The notes beneath the pieces are model-generated. The model saw nothing but the letters and a program-made list of their open reading frames with translations. It made no database searches and was not told where the DNA came from. From the NCBI RefSeq assembly GCF_000012945.1, contig NC_007509.1:496001-560000 (forward strand): a DNA stretch of 64,000 nt, read 5' to 3'. Of this stretch, positions 43,078 to 51,249 are shown piece by piece (position 1 is the first letter of the stretch; the number at the start of each line of letters is the position of its first letter). The stretch comes from Burkholderia lata. Its GTDB lineage: Bacteria; Pseudomonadota; Gammaproteobacteria; Burkholderiales; Burkholderiaceae. The translations under genes and the position numbers were made by a program.

Positions 43078-43635
43078 ATGACAACCTCGAACCAGCACGC
43101 TGCCCCGACGCCCGAGTGTCCGGCGCAGCAACTCGATCGCACGTGGCGGGAGATGCAGGGAAAATTGCGGCGCCGCGCGCGCCTGTTGTGCAAGGGCGAT
43201 ATTCACCGCGCCGACGAACTGCTCTCCGATACCGCACTCAAGGTCCACATTTACCTGCAGCGCTCGCCCGAGCGCGTGCAGAACCTGGCCGGTTTTCTCT
43301 TTCTGGTGCTGAACCACGCATTCCTCGATGGCGCACGGCGCCGGCTGCGCGAAAGCGGGATGCTCGAATTCGACCCGGGCTGGGACGACGATCACACCGT
43401 CGAGCTGGCCGGCCACGCGCCGTCGGTGGAGCAGCAGATGCTGCTTCGACAGCAGTTGGTGCGTCTCCAGCAGGCGCTGTCCACGCTGCCCCCTCAGCAG
43501 CAGATGCTGTTCACGCTCAAGTTCGAGGAAGACCGCCCCTATCTGCACATCGCGGCGACGCTCGGGATCAACGAGCCGCTTGCGCGGAAGCGTGTCGAGT
43601 TGTTGCGCAAGAAGTTGCGCGAGGAACTCGCGTAA
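43078..43635 (+). CDS. ECF-like sigma factor in the R-body cluster
   Basis: A 185-residue sigma-70-family protein with only regions 2 and 4. Region 2: ADELLSDTALKVHIYLQRSP ... NLAGFLFLVLNHAFLDGARRR (residues about 40-90). Region 4: LSTLPPQQQMLFTLKFEEDRPYLHIAATLGINEPLARKRVELLRKKL (135-182). No anti-sigma gene adjoins, so another form of control is likely. It precedes a fourth rebB-type gene by 114 bp and probably directs RNA polymerase to reb promoters. The promoter motif could not be defined by eye. Confidence 0.85.
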   Translation: MTTSNQHAAPTPECPAQQLDRTWREMQGKLRRRARLLCKGDIHRADELLSDTALKVHIYLQRSPERVQNLAGFLFLVLNHAFLDGARRRLRESGMLEFDPGWDDDHTVELAGHAPSVEQQMLLRQQLVRLQQALSTLPPQQQMLFTLKFEEDRPYLHIAATLGINEPLARKRVELLRKKLREELA

Positions 43636-43749
43636 GCGCGTTCACGAACGCGGGCACGCAGCGTTCCTAACGGCATGTGCGGCGTCGCTGGCCTGCCGGC
43701 CCGTCCGTTCCTTCAATCGCATGCCGGAGCCGGGTTCCGAGGAGGCCTC

Positions 43750-44055
43750 GTGGCAGACAAAGTCAATGAGCAGATTACCGATGCGGTGACGCAGACCAAC
43801 GTCAACGTCGTCGCGGGATCGCCGGCCCAGGCGCTGGGCACGCTTTACCAGATGTTCAGCCAGGCCGTCGGCATCTCGGCGCAGAACATGACGCAGCAGC
43901 AGGCCGCGCTGAACCAGATTTCGAACGCCGTCGTGTCGAAGGCGGTGGCCATGATCCTGTCCGTCGAAGCATCGCCGAAGAGTGCCTCGGGCGGTGGGGC
44001 CGGCGGCGCGCCGCAAGTTCCGTCGGCCGGGCCGCAGACGGGCCCCACGCATTAG
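43750..44055 (+). CDS. RebB-family R-body protein, copy 4
   Basis: A 101-residue RebB homologue, more diverged: EQITDAVTQTNVNVVAGSPAQALGTLYQMFSQAVGISAQNMTQQQ. The tail is Gly/Pro-rich and flexible (SGGGAGGAPQVPSAGP). I use GTG 43750, directly behind GAGGAGG; an upstream ATG in frame at 43675 lies before that ribosome site. It follows the sigma-factor gene and leads into the 203-residue gene. Confidence 0.85.
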   Translation: MADKVNEQITDAVTQTNVNVVAGSPAQALGTLYQMFSQAVGISAQNMTQQQAALNQISNAVVSKAVAMILSVEASPKSASGGGAGGAPQVPSAGPQTGPTH

Positions 44056-44084
44056 GACTCGATGACTCTCGGGATATCTGAATC

Positions 44085-44696
44085 ATGAACATGAAAGGTC
44101 TTTTGGGCGGACGCGGTGACGGCACGACGCAGGCGCCGGACGATGTCGCGGACGCCGCAGCCGAAGCCACGACGCCGGCCGATGTCACGCCGCACGCCGC
44201 GACACCGAAAGCCGGCGCGCGCGCGTGGCCGGTCAACCGGCTGCGCCGCTTCACCGATGCACTGAAGGCCCCGAACGCGGTCGCGGGTCCGGCCGGGTCC
44301 GGCGGCTCGGCGCTGCAGACCGTGCAGGCGATCAATGCGGAGGCGGCGTCCTATGCGACGACGCAAATCGCAGTCGGCCCGAACATGATGATCACGCAGG
44401 CGGGCGGCATGGTCGCGCAGGCGGCGGCCAACTACTTCGAGGCGACGACGTCGCTGGCGATCGCGGGCAAGAGCGTGCTGATGAAGGACCTGGCGCAGAA
44501 GACCGTCGACGAGAACGTGCCCGGCATGGCGATGGATGCGGTGGGCCTGTTGTTGACCGATCTGTTCGTTGCGACCGCGGCGATCGTCGCGGGTGCCGCG
44601 GAAGCGATCGAAGGGGAGGCCGCCAGTGTCGCACTCGACAGGATCGACGAGAGCCTGCAGAAGTATCAGGCGCTGCTGGACAAGAAGGGCGCGTAG
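44085..44696 (+). CDS. R-body-cluster protein, Reb-like, hydrophobic, unknown
   Basis: A 203-residue protein. The first 65 residues are charged and Ala/Pro-rich; then comes an Ala/Thr-rich helical domain (LQTVQAINAEAASYATTQIA, MITQAGGMVAQAAANYFEAT) that echoes the RebB core pattern of small residues and TQ/NV pairs. A hydrophobic stretch (AVGLLLTDLFVATAAIVAGA) follows, near residues 148-168. It may be a divergent Reb protein or a membrane-active accessory. It lies 29 bp behind copy 4 and is probably co-transcribed with it. Confidence 0.65.
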   Translation: MNMKGLLGGRGDGTTQAPDDVADAAAEATTPADVTPHAATPKAGARAWPVNRLRRFTDALKAPNAVAGPAGSGGSALQTVQAINAEAASYATTQIAVGPNMMITQAGGMVAQAAANYFEATTSLAIAGKSVLMKDLAQKTVDENVPGMAMDAVGLLLTDLFVATAAIVAGAAEAIEGEAASVALDRIDESLQKYQALLDKKGA

Positions 44697-44998
44697 GGTG
44701 CGCCGACGATCCCGCCGCGGGCTGCGCGGGACGCGTCGACGACGGCCCCGGCAGCCGCGAAACGACCGGCATTGAATCGATGTGCGCGTGATCGTCCGCG
44801 TGGCGTGGATGATCGCGCCGATGTGAAACGTCGCGGGCAACTGCTTTCCGCACGCGCACCGACGACGCATCAATCGACACGACCCGCCGGGCCGTCAGGC
44901 GCGAGGCGGGATGTGAGCGGCGGGACCGATGCACGTTCGCTTTCCCGAACCTGTCGCGGGCCCACTATCTGCAGTCCTATCAGTCACATGAGGAACCC
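44697..44998. other. Intergenic gap within the R-body cluster
   Basis: 302 bp with no supported gene, RNA or clear palindrome. Confidence 0.5.
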
Positions 44999-45445
44999 AT
45001 GTCCTACATCATTCAAAACGTACACGGTCCCGCGCCGCTGGCGGTTGGCGAGCGCACCTGGGGCGATGCGACGGAAATCGATTTCGGTGCGATGACGAGC
45101 TGCATCGCGCTCGTCGAGCAGGCACCGGCTCAGCCCACGCAGGTGCGCGGAATCCACCTGTCGATCGTCAGCATCGACGGCACGAACGTCTACGATCCGG
45201 CGGCAGACGTAGCCGGCCAGGTCGAGACGATCATGCAGCAGAGCGGCGATCTGCGTGCATGCCTCGGCCGCATCGACCTCTGGCAAGCCAGCGACACGCA
45301 AGAACTGCAGGATTTCTTCGTCGGGCTGATGCAGAGCCTCGACATGCTCAATTGGGTGCAGGTGGAAGACGGCAACCTGCGGGTGCGGATCCACGGTGGC
45401 GTGATGCAGTACCAGCACGGCACCGGCGCATGGACCAACGTGTAG
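44999..45445 (+). CDS. R-body-region protein, unknown
   Basis: A 148-residue soluble protein (MSYIIQNVHGPAPLAVGERT start), acidic, with alternating strands and helices and a C-terminus ending GVMQYQHGTGAWTNV. Two cysteines lie at TSCIALVE and RACLGRID. A GAGGA ribosome site is present. It is the last gene before the AT-rich gap and may belong to the R-body group or to the tyrosinase group. The start MSY...GP-L--G resembles that of the 143-residue protein at 48036 only superficially. No function known. Confidence 0.6.
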   Translation: MSYIIQNVHGPAPLAVGERTWGDATEIDFGAMTSCIALVEQAPAQPTQVRGIHLSIVSIDGTNVYDPAADVAGQVETIMQQSGDLRACLGRIDLWQASDTQELQDFFVGLMQSLDMLNWVQVEDGNLRVRIHGGVMQYQHGTGAWTNV

Positions 45446-46319
45446 CCGGCACGATCCGTTGAGGACGGTGCCCGCCCCATGTGTGCGGGTGCCGGTTCGA
45501 ATGGCACGGTCAGGAATGGTCGTGGATGGGTGGGGCGTGAGGGGGAAGTCGGATGACCGGGATGCCACCCGCTCGGGAGCTCGTCGTTTGAATGTTGCGA
45601 TGCGATCTTCCTTGTTCTCCGCGAGTTTTTATCCGGTCCCGCAACGCTAACCGCAATCACCGGAGACGCAAGTTCGCGGCACCGTCACCGAGTTCAACTC
45701 GAGGCGCTCTCCCGGACAGAAACGATTGCACCGGCCGAGCACCGGCTGGGCACCCGCCGACGATCGTAAGGTAGCCGTCGGCCGATTGCATTAATAAACC
45801 CAGTCACTCACCCGTGATTATCTGGCGCCGTGTTTTTACGATATCGTCGTAAATGCGCGCGATTATTCATGAAAATAAAATGAGCCAATAGTCGCGTCCG
45901 AATCCAAATTTTTTAATAATCAAGCTCGCCTTGTCCTTGCTAAAACAAGCGCCATCTGCTTTATTTACTCATACCAAATCAGGATAAAACGCTATCGGGG
46001 TATCTCGGCTACTTTGCCAGGCATTCGTGCCTGCCGAATCGGCATCGATTCACCACGGCATCCCTACGATCTGAAGGCGCAGCCCCTTTTCAGAGGCTGT
46101 GTTGCGCCTGTTGCGCGTGTCCACGCCCCCATGGAGGCGATCAGGTGACCACGCGGGCCCGCCTATCGCCCGTCGATTAATGCTTTCAACTTGCCAAGCG
46201 CTATTTTAATAAAACGAATTCAATTGAACGCGAGTTTGACTGATTTTTGAATTACCTGCTTACGTTCAAAATCTGGCGGCCAAACCGTAACGCTACCCAC
46301 GAAGGAGACTGGACACATC
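45446..46319. other. AT-richer intergenic region ahead of the tyrosinase gene
   Basis: An 874-bp stretch without a supported reading frame, visibly AT-richer than its flanks from about 45780 to 46310. It contains TTTACGA-N5-TCGTAAA (45835-45853), a perfect 7-bp inverted repeat, many TTAAT/ATAAT words suited to promoters, and a CAAAACAAG/TTTAATAAT-rich part. It may carry the tyrosinase promoter and foreign or untranslated RNA sequence; no RNA family is recognised. Confidence 0.5.
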
Positions 46320-47948
46320 ATGAATAACGCACCTGGAGTCAGAGTTCGTCCGTCGATCGAATCGTTGCAAGCCGAATATCTGGCAGGCAACAAAAAGCCG
46401 CTGGAAGACGTGATGCGCGCGTGGAAAGGCATCAAGGCATTGCCGCCCGACGATCCGAACTCGTTCTTCATGATCGGCGGCTTCCATGGCGAGCCGTTCC
46501 GCGGCGCCGGCTGGGGCTCGGCGTCTTACTGGGGCGGCTATTGCAACCACGGCAACGTGCTGTTCCCCACCTGGCACCGGGCCTACCTGCTGCGGCTGGA
46601 ACAGGCGCTGCAGAGCATCCCCGGTTGCGAGCAGGTGATGCTGCCGTTCTGGGACGAAACCAGCGAAGAGTCGCTGACGAAAGGCATTCCGTGGGCGCTG
46701 ACCGCCCCGGATTTCGAGCTCGACGGCGAAACGATTCCGAACCCGCTGGCGTCCTTCGCGTTCAACCGGGCGATCGCAGACAACATCAACGGCGACAATC
46801 CGAACTACAGCAAACCGCTGCCCTACACCACGGTGCGCTACCCGTTGTCGGGGCTCGTGGGGACCGACAAGGACAAGGCCGCCACCGAGAAGCACAACGC
46901 GAAGTTTCCGAACGCCAAGGAGAACGTCGTCATACTGAACCGCAACATCGTGGACTGGCTCACGTCGTACATCGTCGTGAAGGGCGACGTGGTGCCGACC
47001 AACGTGAAGAGCAAGTTCGAGCAGTGCCTGAATGCGCCGAACTACACGGTGTTTTCCAATACGTCGTCCGCGGCCCAGTGGAACGAGAATCTTCCGGCCG
47101 ATGCGATTCCCGTCGTCCCGCTCGAGTCGCCGCACAACGATATTCACCTTGCCGTCGGCGGGTTCGACGTGCCGCACGGCCCGAACAAGGGCGATTTCTC
47201 GCCGATTCCGGGCGCCAACGGCGACATGGGCGAAAACGACACGGCGGGCCTCGACCCGATCTTCTATTTCCACCACTGCTTCATCGATCGTGTGTTCTGG
47301 CTGTGGCAGAAGCGGCATGGCTACACGCAGCACCTCGACGTCATCGCCGAGTATCCGGGCACCAACTCCGTCGATGCGCAGGGGCCGACACCGGGCACGG
47401 TGCCCAACTCGTGGCTCACGCTCGAATCGCCGCTCGATCCGTTCAAGAAGAGCGAGAACGGCAAGGAGCGCGCCTATACGTCGCTCGACTGCATCAACAT
47501 CGAGGAACAGCTCGGCTACACGTACGGCCCCGGTTCGCTGGAAAACCTGCCGAAATACTCGCTCGCGGCAGCGACCGTGCCGGCCGGCAACAGCAGCAAG
47601 GTCGTGCGCGTGTCCGGGTTGAATCGTGCGCCGATTGCCGGGTCGTTCCTCGTGTCCGCGTACGTCAACGTGGACGGCGAACGGCAACTGCTCGGCACGG
47701 AGGCCGTGCTGAGCCGCTGGAGCGTGGTGTCCTGCGCGAATTGCCAGACGCACCTCGAAGTCAAGGCGTTCTTCCCGCTGAATCACTTCGCCGAAAGCGC
47801 GGTGCAGGATGCGCAGTACGAGGTCGAAATCCATACGCGCGAGGGCGTACGCCTGCAGACGCAACCCGCGTCACCGCCCGCTTTGCAAGCCGTCGCCGGC
47901 GCGCCGCCGCAACCCGCACCGAAACTGTTCCGGCTCGAAGTCCGGTAG
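46320..47948 (+). CDS. Tyrosinase (type-3 copper monooxygenase)
   Basis: A 542-residue tyrosinase that hydroxylates monophenols and oxidises diphenols to quinones, the entry to melanin. Copper A: His56 (GGFHGEP), His77 and His86 (CNHGNVLFPTWHRAYL), with Cys75-x-His77 matching the thioether bridge of fungal-type tyrosinases. Copper B: His272 and His276 (SPHNDIHLAVGG) and His319 (FYFHHCFIDRVFWLWQ). The C-terminal 180 residues form a beta domain with VVSCANCQTH, possibly a lid or pro-domain. No signal peptide. AAGGAG lies 11 bp before the ATG. A hairpin and the 143-residue partner gene follow. Confidence 0.93.
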   Translation: MNNAPGVRVRPSIESLQAEYLAGNKKPLEDVMRAWKGIKALPPDDPNSFFMIGGFHGEPFRGAGWGSASYWGGYCNHGNVLFPTWHRAYLLRLEQALQSIPGCEQVMLPFWDETSEESLTKGIPWALTAPDFELDGETIPNPLASFAFNRAIADNINGDNPNYSKPLPYTTVRYPLSGLVGTDKDKAATEKHNAKFPNAKENVVILNRNIVDWLTSYIVVKGDVVPTNVKSKFEQCLNAPNYTVFSNTSSAAQWNENLPADAIPVVPLESPHNDIHLAVGGFDVPHGPNKGDFSPIPGANGDMGENDTAGLDPIFYFHHCFIDRVFWLWQKRHGYTQHLDVIAEYPGTNSVDAQGPTPGTVPNSWLTLESPLDPFKKSENGKERAYTSLDCINIEEQLGYTYGPGSLENLPKYSLAAATVPAGNSSKVVRVSGLNRAPIAGSFLVSAYVNVDGERQLLGTEAVLSRWSVVSCANCQTHLEVKAFFPLNHFAESAVQDAQYEVEIHTREGVRLQTQPASPPALQAVAGAPPQPAPKLFRLEVR

Positions 47949-47962
47949 CGGCGGCGAGTGAC

Positions 47963-47991
47963 GAACCGGCGCCGTCGCCCGGCGCCGGTTC
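47963..47991. terminator. Strong hairpin behind the tyrosinase gene
   Basis: GAACCGGCGCC and GGCGCCGGTTC form a perfect 11-bp stem with a 7-nt loop, 14 bp after the tyrosinase stop. No T-run follows, so it may stop some transcripts or protect the 3' end while letting others enter the next gene. Confidence 0.55.
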
Positions 47992-48035
47992 ACCTCGGTA
48001 CGTCGACAACGTGGACATGAAGGGGAGACGCGGGC

Positions 48036-48467
48036 ATGAGCTACACACCCGAAACCGGCAGCCTGGTGGGGCTGTGGACCTATCGCAGTTTCCTGAACGA
48101 TCCCGACCCGGCCACCGCATTCAACGACCTTGAATTCGGCCTCGGCACGATCGAGATCGAGCAGGCGCCGGCGGGCATTTTCAAGGGGCGCATTTTCGGC
48201 CCGGGATGGGAGCTGCAGCTCAACGGCTGGGTCACCTACGGGAATCCGGGCACGGTGCGATTCCAGGGGCGCGGCGTGGTCGGCGGCGAGGAATGGGTAT
48301 ACGACTATGTCGGGTACGTGAGCGCGCCCTGGCCCAATGGCATCGATCAGCGTCCGGCGCTGACCGGTTCGATCGTCCGCACGGTTCCGCATGCGAGCGG
48401 TAGCGGCGGCGTCGCGCCGGCCGGGGTGGTGTGCTCGTGGTATGCGGTCATGAGGGATCCCGCCTGA
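48036..48467 (+). CDS. Tyrosinase-linked protein, unknown
   Basis: A 143-residue, beta-rich soluble protein (LVGLWTYRSFLN, FGLGTIEIEQAPAGIFKGRIFG, WELQLNGWVTYGNPGTVRFQGRG), suggesting a small barrel or lipocalin-like fold. GGGGAGA precedes the ATG. One Cys (VVCSWYAV) lies near the end. It follows the tyrosinase gene by 87 bp and is a candidate copper-delivery or assembly partner, as small caddie proteins are for other tyrosinases, though it has few His or Met residues. That role is inference. Confidence 0.65.
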   Translation: MSYTPETGSLVGLWTYRSFLNDPDPATAFNDLEFGLGTIEIEQAPAGIFKGRIFGPGWELQLNGWVTYGNPGTVRFQGRGVVGGEEWVYDYVGYVSAPWPNGIDQRPALTGSIVRTVPHASGSGGVAPAGVVCSWYAVMRDPA

Positions 48468-48473
48468 ACCGTC

Positions 48474-49238
48474 ATGACTACGCCGACTGCACCGCCGGCT
48501 GACACGGCCAGGCGTCCGGCAAGGGTGACGGACGCGATTCGCGCGAGCGCCAGGATCGGGCCTGCGCGAACGGCCATGCTGCCGATATCCGGACGCGTGC
48601 GCGGCGGGCTGGCGTTCGCGCTCCTCGGTTTTCTCGCCTGCGACTTGCCGACCAGGCTGCATGGTGCCCCATCCAGCTGGATATGGAACGGCATCGGCGC
48701 GATTGCCTGCGGCATCGCCGGCTACTCGACGAGAAGCGGCTCGCCCGGCAGGTGTGCTCGCCGGTCGATGCTCTGGTGCATGGCCGCGATCTGCGCGGGC
48801 TTGACGCTCGATGCGATGCGCTCCCCGCTGGATGCGATTCTCAATATCTGCGGTGGAACGCTCGATGCCGGCGCCATGTGGAATACGCTCGTGCTCCATC
48901 TCCAATGGTTTCCGATGTCGATGCTGGCCATGCTGGCGCTGTTGATCCGGCGCGAGGCCGACCGCCAGGGCGCGCATCGACGCAGCACGGTACGCGTGCT
49001 GGTTCGGGCTCCGGTTCGGGTCGCGCTGGAGTTTGAGGCGATGCTGCTCGTCATGGCACTCGGCATGACCGCGATCAAGGCATCGGCGTTCAGTCTGGGG
49101 CTGCGTTGGGACACGAGCGGCGTGGCGGTTGCGATGCTCGTCAGCATGCTGGTGTTCTACGCGCTGAGCGATCGCGTTGCGCTCGGAGCGGTGTCGTTGA
49201 AAGACCGCTTACGCAATAAAAGCGAACAGATTACTTAG
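48474..49238 (+). CDS. Multi-pass membrane protein, unknown
   Basis: A 254-residue protein with a basic N-terminus and about six hydrophobic helices (GGLAFALLGFLACDL, GIGAIACGIAGYS, MLWCMAAICAGLTLDAM, LQWFPMSMLAMLALLI, MLLVMALGMTAIKASAFSLGL, VAVAMLVSMLVFYAL). It lies 6 bp after the preceding gene and is probably in the tyrosinase operon. A transporter or electron-carrier role is possible but unsupported. Confidence 0.6.
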   Translation: MTTPTAPPADTARRPARVTDAIRASARIGPARTAMLPISGRVRGGLAFALLGFLACDLPTRLHGAPSSWIWNGIGAIACGIAGYSTRSGSPGRCARRSMLWCMAAICAGLTLDAMRSPLDAILNICGGTLDAGAMWNTLVLHLQWFPMSMLAMLALLIRREADRQGAHRRSTVRVLVRAPVRVALEFEAMLLVMALGMTAIKASAFSLGLRWDTSGVAVAMLVSMLVFYALSDRVALGAVSLKDRLRNKSEQIT

Positions 49239-49530
49239 GATGGCAAAAAACTGGATATCGTATTCGACGAAACATGATCGTGGCGTGAGTCGATCGCAAT
49301 AACGAAGACCACGCGTTCGGCGGCAAGCGAATGGCGCGCAACGGTATCGGCCGGCATGCGCGGGGCGACTGCTTGCCTGAGAATCGCCGCGTTGGACGTC
49401 GGGTCGTGCGCGCAGTGGCGTTCGCGCCGGCGCCGGGCAACGAGCATGCGCCGGCAGCGAGTACACGGCTACCTTCGATGTGACGGCGTGGAAGGTCGTA
49501 GGGGTGCCGTTGATCTGAATGCGCGTCAAA

Positions 49531-49550
49531 CCCCGTCCTTCAGGGCGGGG
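49531..49550. repeat. Left-end hairpin of the IS605-like element
   Basis: CCCCGTCC and GGGCGGGG pair (one G-T wobble) around TTCA, preceded by GTCAAA. The right end has almost the same stem and identical TTCA loop. Confidence 0.7.
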
Positions 49551-49588
49551 AAGGATAGCGCGGACGCCGTAGGCGTCCTTTCCGGCGG

Positions 49589-49780
49589 CTAGTGGGGCGC
49601 TTTCTGTTGGTCGATGTATTTGCGAATGATTTCGACAGGCGCGCCGCCACAACTTCCGGCGAAGTAAGACAGAGACCACAGCGCGTCGCCTCACAACTTT
49701 TTACGAATGCTCGAGTAGCACTTGAAAGACGTAATAGCGACCGCGTCGAATGGCTTGACTCGCTCTTGTGGGCTAGTCAT
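49589..49780 (-). pseudogene. IS200-like transposase tnpA, C-terminal remnant
   Basis: On the minus strand the frame reads ...PFDAVAITSFKCYSSIRKKL, a TGA stop at 49693-49691, then GDALWSLSYFAGSCGGAPVE and IIRKYIDQQKAPH to TAG at 49589. This is the C-terminal third of a Y1 (HUH) transposase, keeping the helix with the catalytic Tyr (IRKYID) but lacking the His-hydrophobic-His half. It is both truncated and interrupted, so inactive. It is divergent from tnpB with 11 bp between starts, as in IS605. Confidence 0.75.
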
Positions 49781-49791
49781 ACAATCGTCCG

Positions 49792-50994
49792 ATGCGACGA
49801 CTCCAGGCCTTCAAGTTCGAACTGATGCCGAACGGCGAGCAGCAGCGCGATATGCGCCGCTTCGCCGGATCGTGCCGGTTCGTCTACAACAAGGCACTGG
49901 CGTTGCAGAAGGGGAACTACGAGGCGGGAGGCAAGTTCATTGGCTACGTAGCGATGGCCAAGCATCTGACGGAGTGGCGTAACGGAGGCGAAACGCCATG
50001 GCTCAAGGATGCCCCCGTTCACCCGTTGCAACACGCCCTCAAAGACATGGAGCGGGCCTACAAGAACTTCTTCGCCAAGCGAGCGGCGTTTCCGAAGTTC
50101 AAGAAGCGCGGCCAGCGCGACAGTTTTCGCTACCCGGACCCCACGCAATTCAAGCTCGACCAGCCCAATGGGCGCATTTTCCTGCCCAAGCTGGGCTGGA
50201 TGCGGCTGAGGCTGTCGCGTCCCGTGCTGGGCGAACTGCGCAACGCAACGGTCAGCTTCAACGCGGGCAAGTGGTGTGTCTCGATCCAGACCGAGCGGGA
50301 GGTCGAGCAGCCGGTGCCCCATGCCACCAGCGTGATCGGCATCGATGTGGGCATCGCCCGCTTCGCCACGATGAGCGACGGCACGTTTATCGCACCGCTC
50401 AACAGTTTCAGGAAACATGAGGCTCGTCTGCGCCGATGCCAACGTGCGATGAGCCGCAAGGTCAAGTTCAGCAATAGCTGGAAAAAAGCCAAGGCCAGAG
50501 TCCAGCGCATCCATGCGCGCATCGGCAATGCTCGCCGCGACTACCTGCACAAGGCCACGACCACGATCAGCAAAAACCACGCGATGGCGTGTATCGAGGA
50601 CTTGCAGGTTCGGAATATGTCCAGGTCGGCGGCAGGCAGCATCGATGCGCCTGGCAAGAACGTTCGGGCCAAGTCCGGTCTGAATAAGGCCATCCTCGAC
50701 CAAGGGTGGTGCGAGTTCAGGCGGCAATTGGAATACAAGCTGGCCTGGAACGGCGGCTGGCTCGTGGCGGTGCCGCCCGCGAATACAAGCCGGACGTGTC
50801 CGGCTTGTGGATACGTGAGTGCGGATAACCGAACCACGCAGGAAAAATTCGCCTGTGTCGAATGCAGTTACGAGGAGAACGCCGATGTCGTCGGCGCTCT
50901 GAACATTCTGGCGCGGGGACACCGCGTTGCAGCCTGTGGAGAGCCGGTGAAGTCGAGCCGCTCAATGAAGCAGGAACCCGCCGCGGCGACCTGA
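49792..50994 (+). CDS. tnpB: TnpB, RNA-guided nuclease of the IS605-like element
   Basis: A 400-residue TnpB, a transposon-encoded RNA-guided DNA endonuclease ancestral to Cas12. The RuvC triad appears intact: Asp185 (IGIDVGIARFA), Glu269 (ACIEDLQV), Asp365 (ENADVVGALNIL). The zinc ribbon is C336-x2-C339 ... C355-x2-C358 (CPACG, CVEC). The N-terminal wedge-type part starts LQAFKFELMPNGEQQRDMRRFAGSCRFVYN. Its guide RNA would come from the right end with the flank beyond 51057 as guide. Confidence 0.92.
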   Translation: MRRLQAFKFELMPNGEQQRDMRRFAGSCRFVYNKALALQKGNYEAGGKFIGYVAMAKHLTEWRNGGETPWLKDAPVHPLQHALKDMERAYKNFFAKRAAFPKFKKRGQRDSFRYPDPTQFKLDQPNGRIFLPKLGWMRLRLSRPVLGELRNATVSFNAGKWCVSIQTEREVEQPVPHATSVIGIDVGIARFATMSDGTFIAPLNSFRKHEARLRRCQRAMSRKVKFSNSWKKAKARVQRIHARIGNARRDYLHKATTTISKNHAMACIEDLQVRNMSRSAAGSIDAPGKNVRAKSGLNKAILDQGWCEFRRQLEYKLAWNGGWLVAVPPANTSRTCPACGYVSADNRTTQEKFACVECSYEENADVVGALNILARGHRVAACGEPVKSSRSMKQEPAAAT

Positions 50995-51027
50995 GATAAG
51001 CATTATCGTTTCAGACGCGGTAGGAAT

Positions 51028-51047
51028 CCCCCGTCTTCAGGCGGGGG
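51028..51047 (+). ncRNA. Right-end hairpin, 3' part of the predicted TnpB guide RNA
   Basis: CCCCCGTC and GGCGGGGG pair around TTCA (one wobble), followed by AGGATGTCAA. In this family the right-end RNA (omega RNA) ends in this hairpin plus about 16-20 nt of flanking DNA, so the guide here would begin at about 51058. The RNA's 5' end probably lies within the 3' part of tnpB and cannot be placed by eye. Confidence 0.55.
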
Positions 51048-51066
51048 AGGATGTCAACAGGCGATC

Positions 51067-51204
51067 ATGCAACTGCGCAAGATCAATAAGAGGCGCGGCC
51101 ATCTCTTGTCAGACGAGGCCGCGTTCAAGCTGATCCGGAAAAGTGTGATGACGCGGTTTGCGCTCATATACCGGAGCGCATTGGCATCGAAATCCGACTT
51201 CTAA
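51067..51204 (+). pseudogene. IS256-like (mutator) transposase remnant
   Basis: A 45-codon frame beginning MQLRKINKRRGHLLSDEAAF, which resembles the conserved RKI-KTRGHFPSDEAA segment near the C-terminus of IS256-family transposases. The frame then departs from the family (KLIRKSVMTRFALIYRSA), suggesting indels. It begins 9 bp beyond the right end of the TnpB element. Only this fragment is left. Confidence 0.5.
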
Positions 51205-51249
51205 CCCGCGTCACACGGAAGTTGCGCGTACTCCAGGCGGTGGTCGTCA

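Larger units (their letters stand above)
49525..51057 (+). mobile_element. IS200/IS605-family element, IS605-like with decayed tnpA
   Basis: Element with subterminal hairpins at both ends (49531-49550 left, 51028-51047 right), an intact tnpB and a divergent broken tnpA remnant. The right end finishes in GATGTCAA, the family pattern for the right cleavage site; I place it at 51057. The left boundary is approximate. Without intact TnpA it should not move by itself unless another copy supplies the transposase. The 286 bp between 49239 and the left end hold no supported gene. Confidence 0.8.

Noticed and set aside
44772..45095. 107-codon plus frame between R-body genes
   Set aside because: Arg/Ser-rich, no ribosome site, overlaps the better-supported gene at 44999.
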